Shown here piece after piece: positions 46,501 to 47,221 of a stretch of 47,221 nucleotides of DNA. Position 1 is the stretch's first letter; each line of letters begins with the position of its first letter. A program made the position numbers and the translations under genes. Origin of the DNA: a virus; IMG/VR virus record IMGVR_UViG_3300048686_000319, positions 1 through 47,221 of that record. The stretch is one strand, 5' to 3'. Under the pieces are notes generated by a model. That model had not been told where the DNA came from. It did not search any database and saw nothing but the letters and a program-made list of their open reading frames with translations.

Positions 46501-47221
46501 GGTTTACAAGGTGTACAAGGTTTTTCTTTTGTATGGCGTGGCCCATTTCTTAGTAGTTGGCTATATTTTACTAATGATGTTACATATTATAACGGAAGTA
46601 GTTTTATTGCCGTATATAATTCAACATTTTCTGGCGAATATCCTGAATTAAGCCCGGGGGTTGTAAATACTACTTACTGGAATAGAATGACTAGCCAGGG
46701 TATACAAGGTATACAAGGTACACAAGGTCTACAAGGTCCACAGGGTATACAAGGTGAACAAGGTATACAAGGTTTTGGTTACGATCAGTTACAAGGTATA
46801 CAAGGTATACAAGGTACTCAAGGATTACAAGGGTTACAGGGTATACAAGGTCAACAAGGTATACAAGGTTTTGGTTACGATCAATTACAAGGTATACAAG
46901 GTATACAGGGTCTACAAGGTCCACAGGGTATACAAGGTGAACAAGGCGTTCAAGGTACACAAGGCTTACAAGGTACTCAAGGCTTACAAGGTACTCAAGG
47001 TGTACAGGGTATTCAAGGTCAACAAGGTATACAAGGTTTTGGTTACGATCAATTACAAGGTATACAAGGTATACAGGGTCTACAAGGTACTCAAGGTATA
47101 CAAGGTGAACAAGGCGTTCAAGGTACACAAGGCTTACAAGGTACTCAAGGCTTACAAGGTACTCAAGGTGTACAGGGTATTCAAGGTCAACAAGGTATAC
47201 AAGGTTTTGGTTACGATCAAT
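43540..47221 (+). CDS. Large collagen-like tail fibre with CBM5/12-like modules (second copy), 3' partial
   Basis: Open from ATG 43540 to the window edge, over 1227 codons. AAAGGAA lies about eight bases upstream. Starts [20 protein letters not shown], then G-[IVLT]-Q collagen-like triplets with seven CBM5/12-like insertions (from about 43807, 44110, 45094, 45445, 46018, 46309 and 46519), e.g. [20 protein letters not shown], and one divergent module (44389-44569, [11 protein letters not shown]). Collagen runs are broken by recurring short motifs (QGFGYxQNQG, [15 protein letters not shown]). The end is 168-base tandem repeats. The trimeric shaft with side-on sugar-binding modules suggests a flexible adhesion fibre. 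Similar to the gene at 33667 but twice as long or more. Its C-terminal tip lies beyond the window. Confidence 0.78.
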   Translation, partial: MSTNISALEVINARLLGSGIVGVQGIQGIQGPAQGLQGVQGVQGIQGLQGTQGTKGIQGQQGTQGFGYEQNQGIQGTQGLQGTQGTQGIGLIWANTWNNTSNYQLNNIVYYDGNSWISLDNNNLDNIPADQSIFWYRMTSQGIQGVQGVQGRQGIQGVDGQSYNQGIQGTQGIQGVQGSQGLLGIQGIQGFGLNYSGIYNNSTEYRQNDIVFYNGQSWIAVYPLVNGTFSNETPSVNDTTYWNIIVSQGVQGIQGIQGIQGLDGTSYNQGIQGTQGRIGETGLGFAIAKVYTSVSDLLADTNPTGIIPGQFGLINTNNINDPDSGKLYIWSTNGWIFTADLRGTTGIQGIQGAQGLQGTEGLQGIQGIDGQSYNQGIQGTRGSRGIQGEQGIQGVQGAQGDQGYQGVQGAQGIQGIQGLDGISHNQGLQGTQGLQGLQGIKGERGIQGVQGTQGLQGLQGIQGQQGIQGFGYGQNQGIQGTQGLQGTQGQQGTQGYGYDQNQGTQGTQGLQGVQGTQGLGLTWRGAYDDNTVYSKNHGVSYQGSAWIYVNNNSLSGQLPTEPNSIFWKLLISQGIQGFGYQQNQGIQGVQGDQGELGPQGVQGLEGSQGVQGIQGDFGPQGLQGIQGQQGVQGIQGFSILWQGEYDNDGTYSKNDVVFYQGSAWIYVNNTPQFGQLPTALSSVFWKLLTSQGVQGPQGIQGRQGVQGHQGVQGVQGDFGFQGIQGYDGPLGAQGYEGPQGATGRQGTQGVQGTQGVQGIYGIQGQQGAQGIQGYTGIQGETGTQGTQGLQGFGYQQNQGIQGSQGFGAQGTQGIQGIQGTQGILGKPLTFLGTWNNTTTYQLNDVVYYEGKSWVAILTNINISPGPGLLEWTLLTAQGVQGSQGIQGSQGDIGLQGIQGNFGPQGLQGFGYQQNQGIQGSQGIGFVWLGVWNDTSTYNINDVVEYFGSSYISLTNNNLDNDPSDTANLGIYWGVIAREGPLGLQGVQGLQGVQGFSFVWRGPFLSSWLYFTNDVTYYNGSSFIAVYNSTFSGEYPELSPGVVNTTYWNRMTSQGIQGIQGTQGLQGPQGIQGEQGIQGFGYDQLQGIQGIQGTQGLQGLQGIQGQQGIQGFGYDQLQGIQGIQGLQGPQGIQGEQGVQGTQGLQGTQGLQGTQGVQGIQGQQGIQGFGYDQLQGIQGIQGLQGTQGIQGEQGVQGTQGLQGTQGLQGTQGVQGIQGQQGIQGFGYDQ
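46867..47202 (+). repeat. Two full copies (plus start of a third) of a 168-base tandem repeat
   Basis: Copy 1 is 46867-47034 and copy 2 is 47035-47202, identical except for three bases within one six-base stretch. A third copy starts at 47203 and is cut by the window edge. A related shorter unit starts at 46771 (96 bases). In-frame duplication of 56 residues, with the GFGYDQLQ motif at the start of each copy. Very recent expansion. Confidence 0.85.

Noticed and set aside
43577-47128. Several open frames of 60-145 codons rich in KVYKV or YLVYLV in other frames and the minus strand
   Set aside because: They are shadows of the GGTATACAAGGT-type collagen repeats and have no independent signals.
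1-47221. tRNA genes, insertion sequences, integrase or attachment sites
   Set aside because: None was recognised in either strand; the sequence is filled by structural genes.

Overview
The window is one continuous block of structural genes from a tailed double-stranded DNA bacteriophage. All genes lie on the + strand, are tightly packed with many 1-4 base overlaps, and the DNA is AT-rich. The order is major capsid, connector, neck/completion protein, tail terminator, tail tube, frameshifted tail chaperones, tape measure, distal tail protein, hub, tip protein and NlpC/P60 peptidase, followed by a long series of fibre-type proteins. I see no sheath or baseplate-wedge gene, so this is a siphovirus-type (long, non-contractile) tail. 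Terminase, portal, lysis, replication and integration genes are not visible. Ribosome binding sites are of the AGGAG type and two promoters look like sigma70 with an extended -10, so the host is a bacterium. I cannot name it. Fibre modules of the xTGN and GIQ/GTQ types are familiar from aquatic phages, which is only a hint.

Head and tail tube (1-6762). The window opens inside an HK97-type prohead protease that continues in frame into a coiled-coil scaffold and an HK97-fold major capsid protein. An internal ATG at 288 with its own ribosome binding site could also make scaffold-capsid without protease. After two tandem hairpins come a gp6-like connector, a neck/completion protein, a tail terminator and a tail tube protein with an extra GAGY-type module. 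The tail chaperones are expressed with a -1 ribosomal frameshift at G GGA AAC (6370-6376), as in lambda gpG/gpGT. A strong terminator overlaps the end of this unit.

Tail shaft and tip (6798-30154). A new promoter precedes a 2901-residue tape measure protein, which would set an unusually long tail. Near its C-terminus it carries four EF-hand loops and an endosialidase-type (S74) chaperone domain, both unexpected in a tape measure. Then follow a Dit-like protein, a hub protein, a 143-residue unknown, a 2787-residue tip protein built from repeated beta domains with a lambda gpJ-like C-terminus, an NlpC/P60 peptidase and four small or medium virion proteins.

Fibre region (30207-47221). A second promoter starts a unit with a membrane-anchored coiled-coil protein, a BppU-like/FCCH-like protein, a small adaptor, a xTGN-repeat fibre, two collagen-like fibres carrying chitin-binding-like (CBM5/12-like) modules, and a 2591-residue beta-solenoid protein ending in a LamG-like domain and a seven-repeat delta-60 propeller. 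The last collagen-like gene runs off the window inside nearly identical 168-base tandem repeats. This part looks like an adhesion apparatus that evolves by duplication and shuffling of modules.
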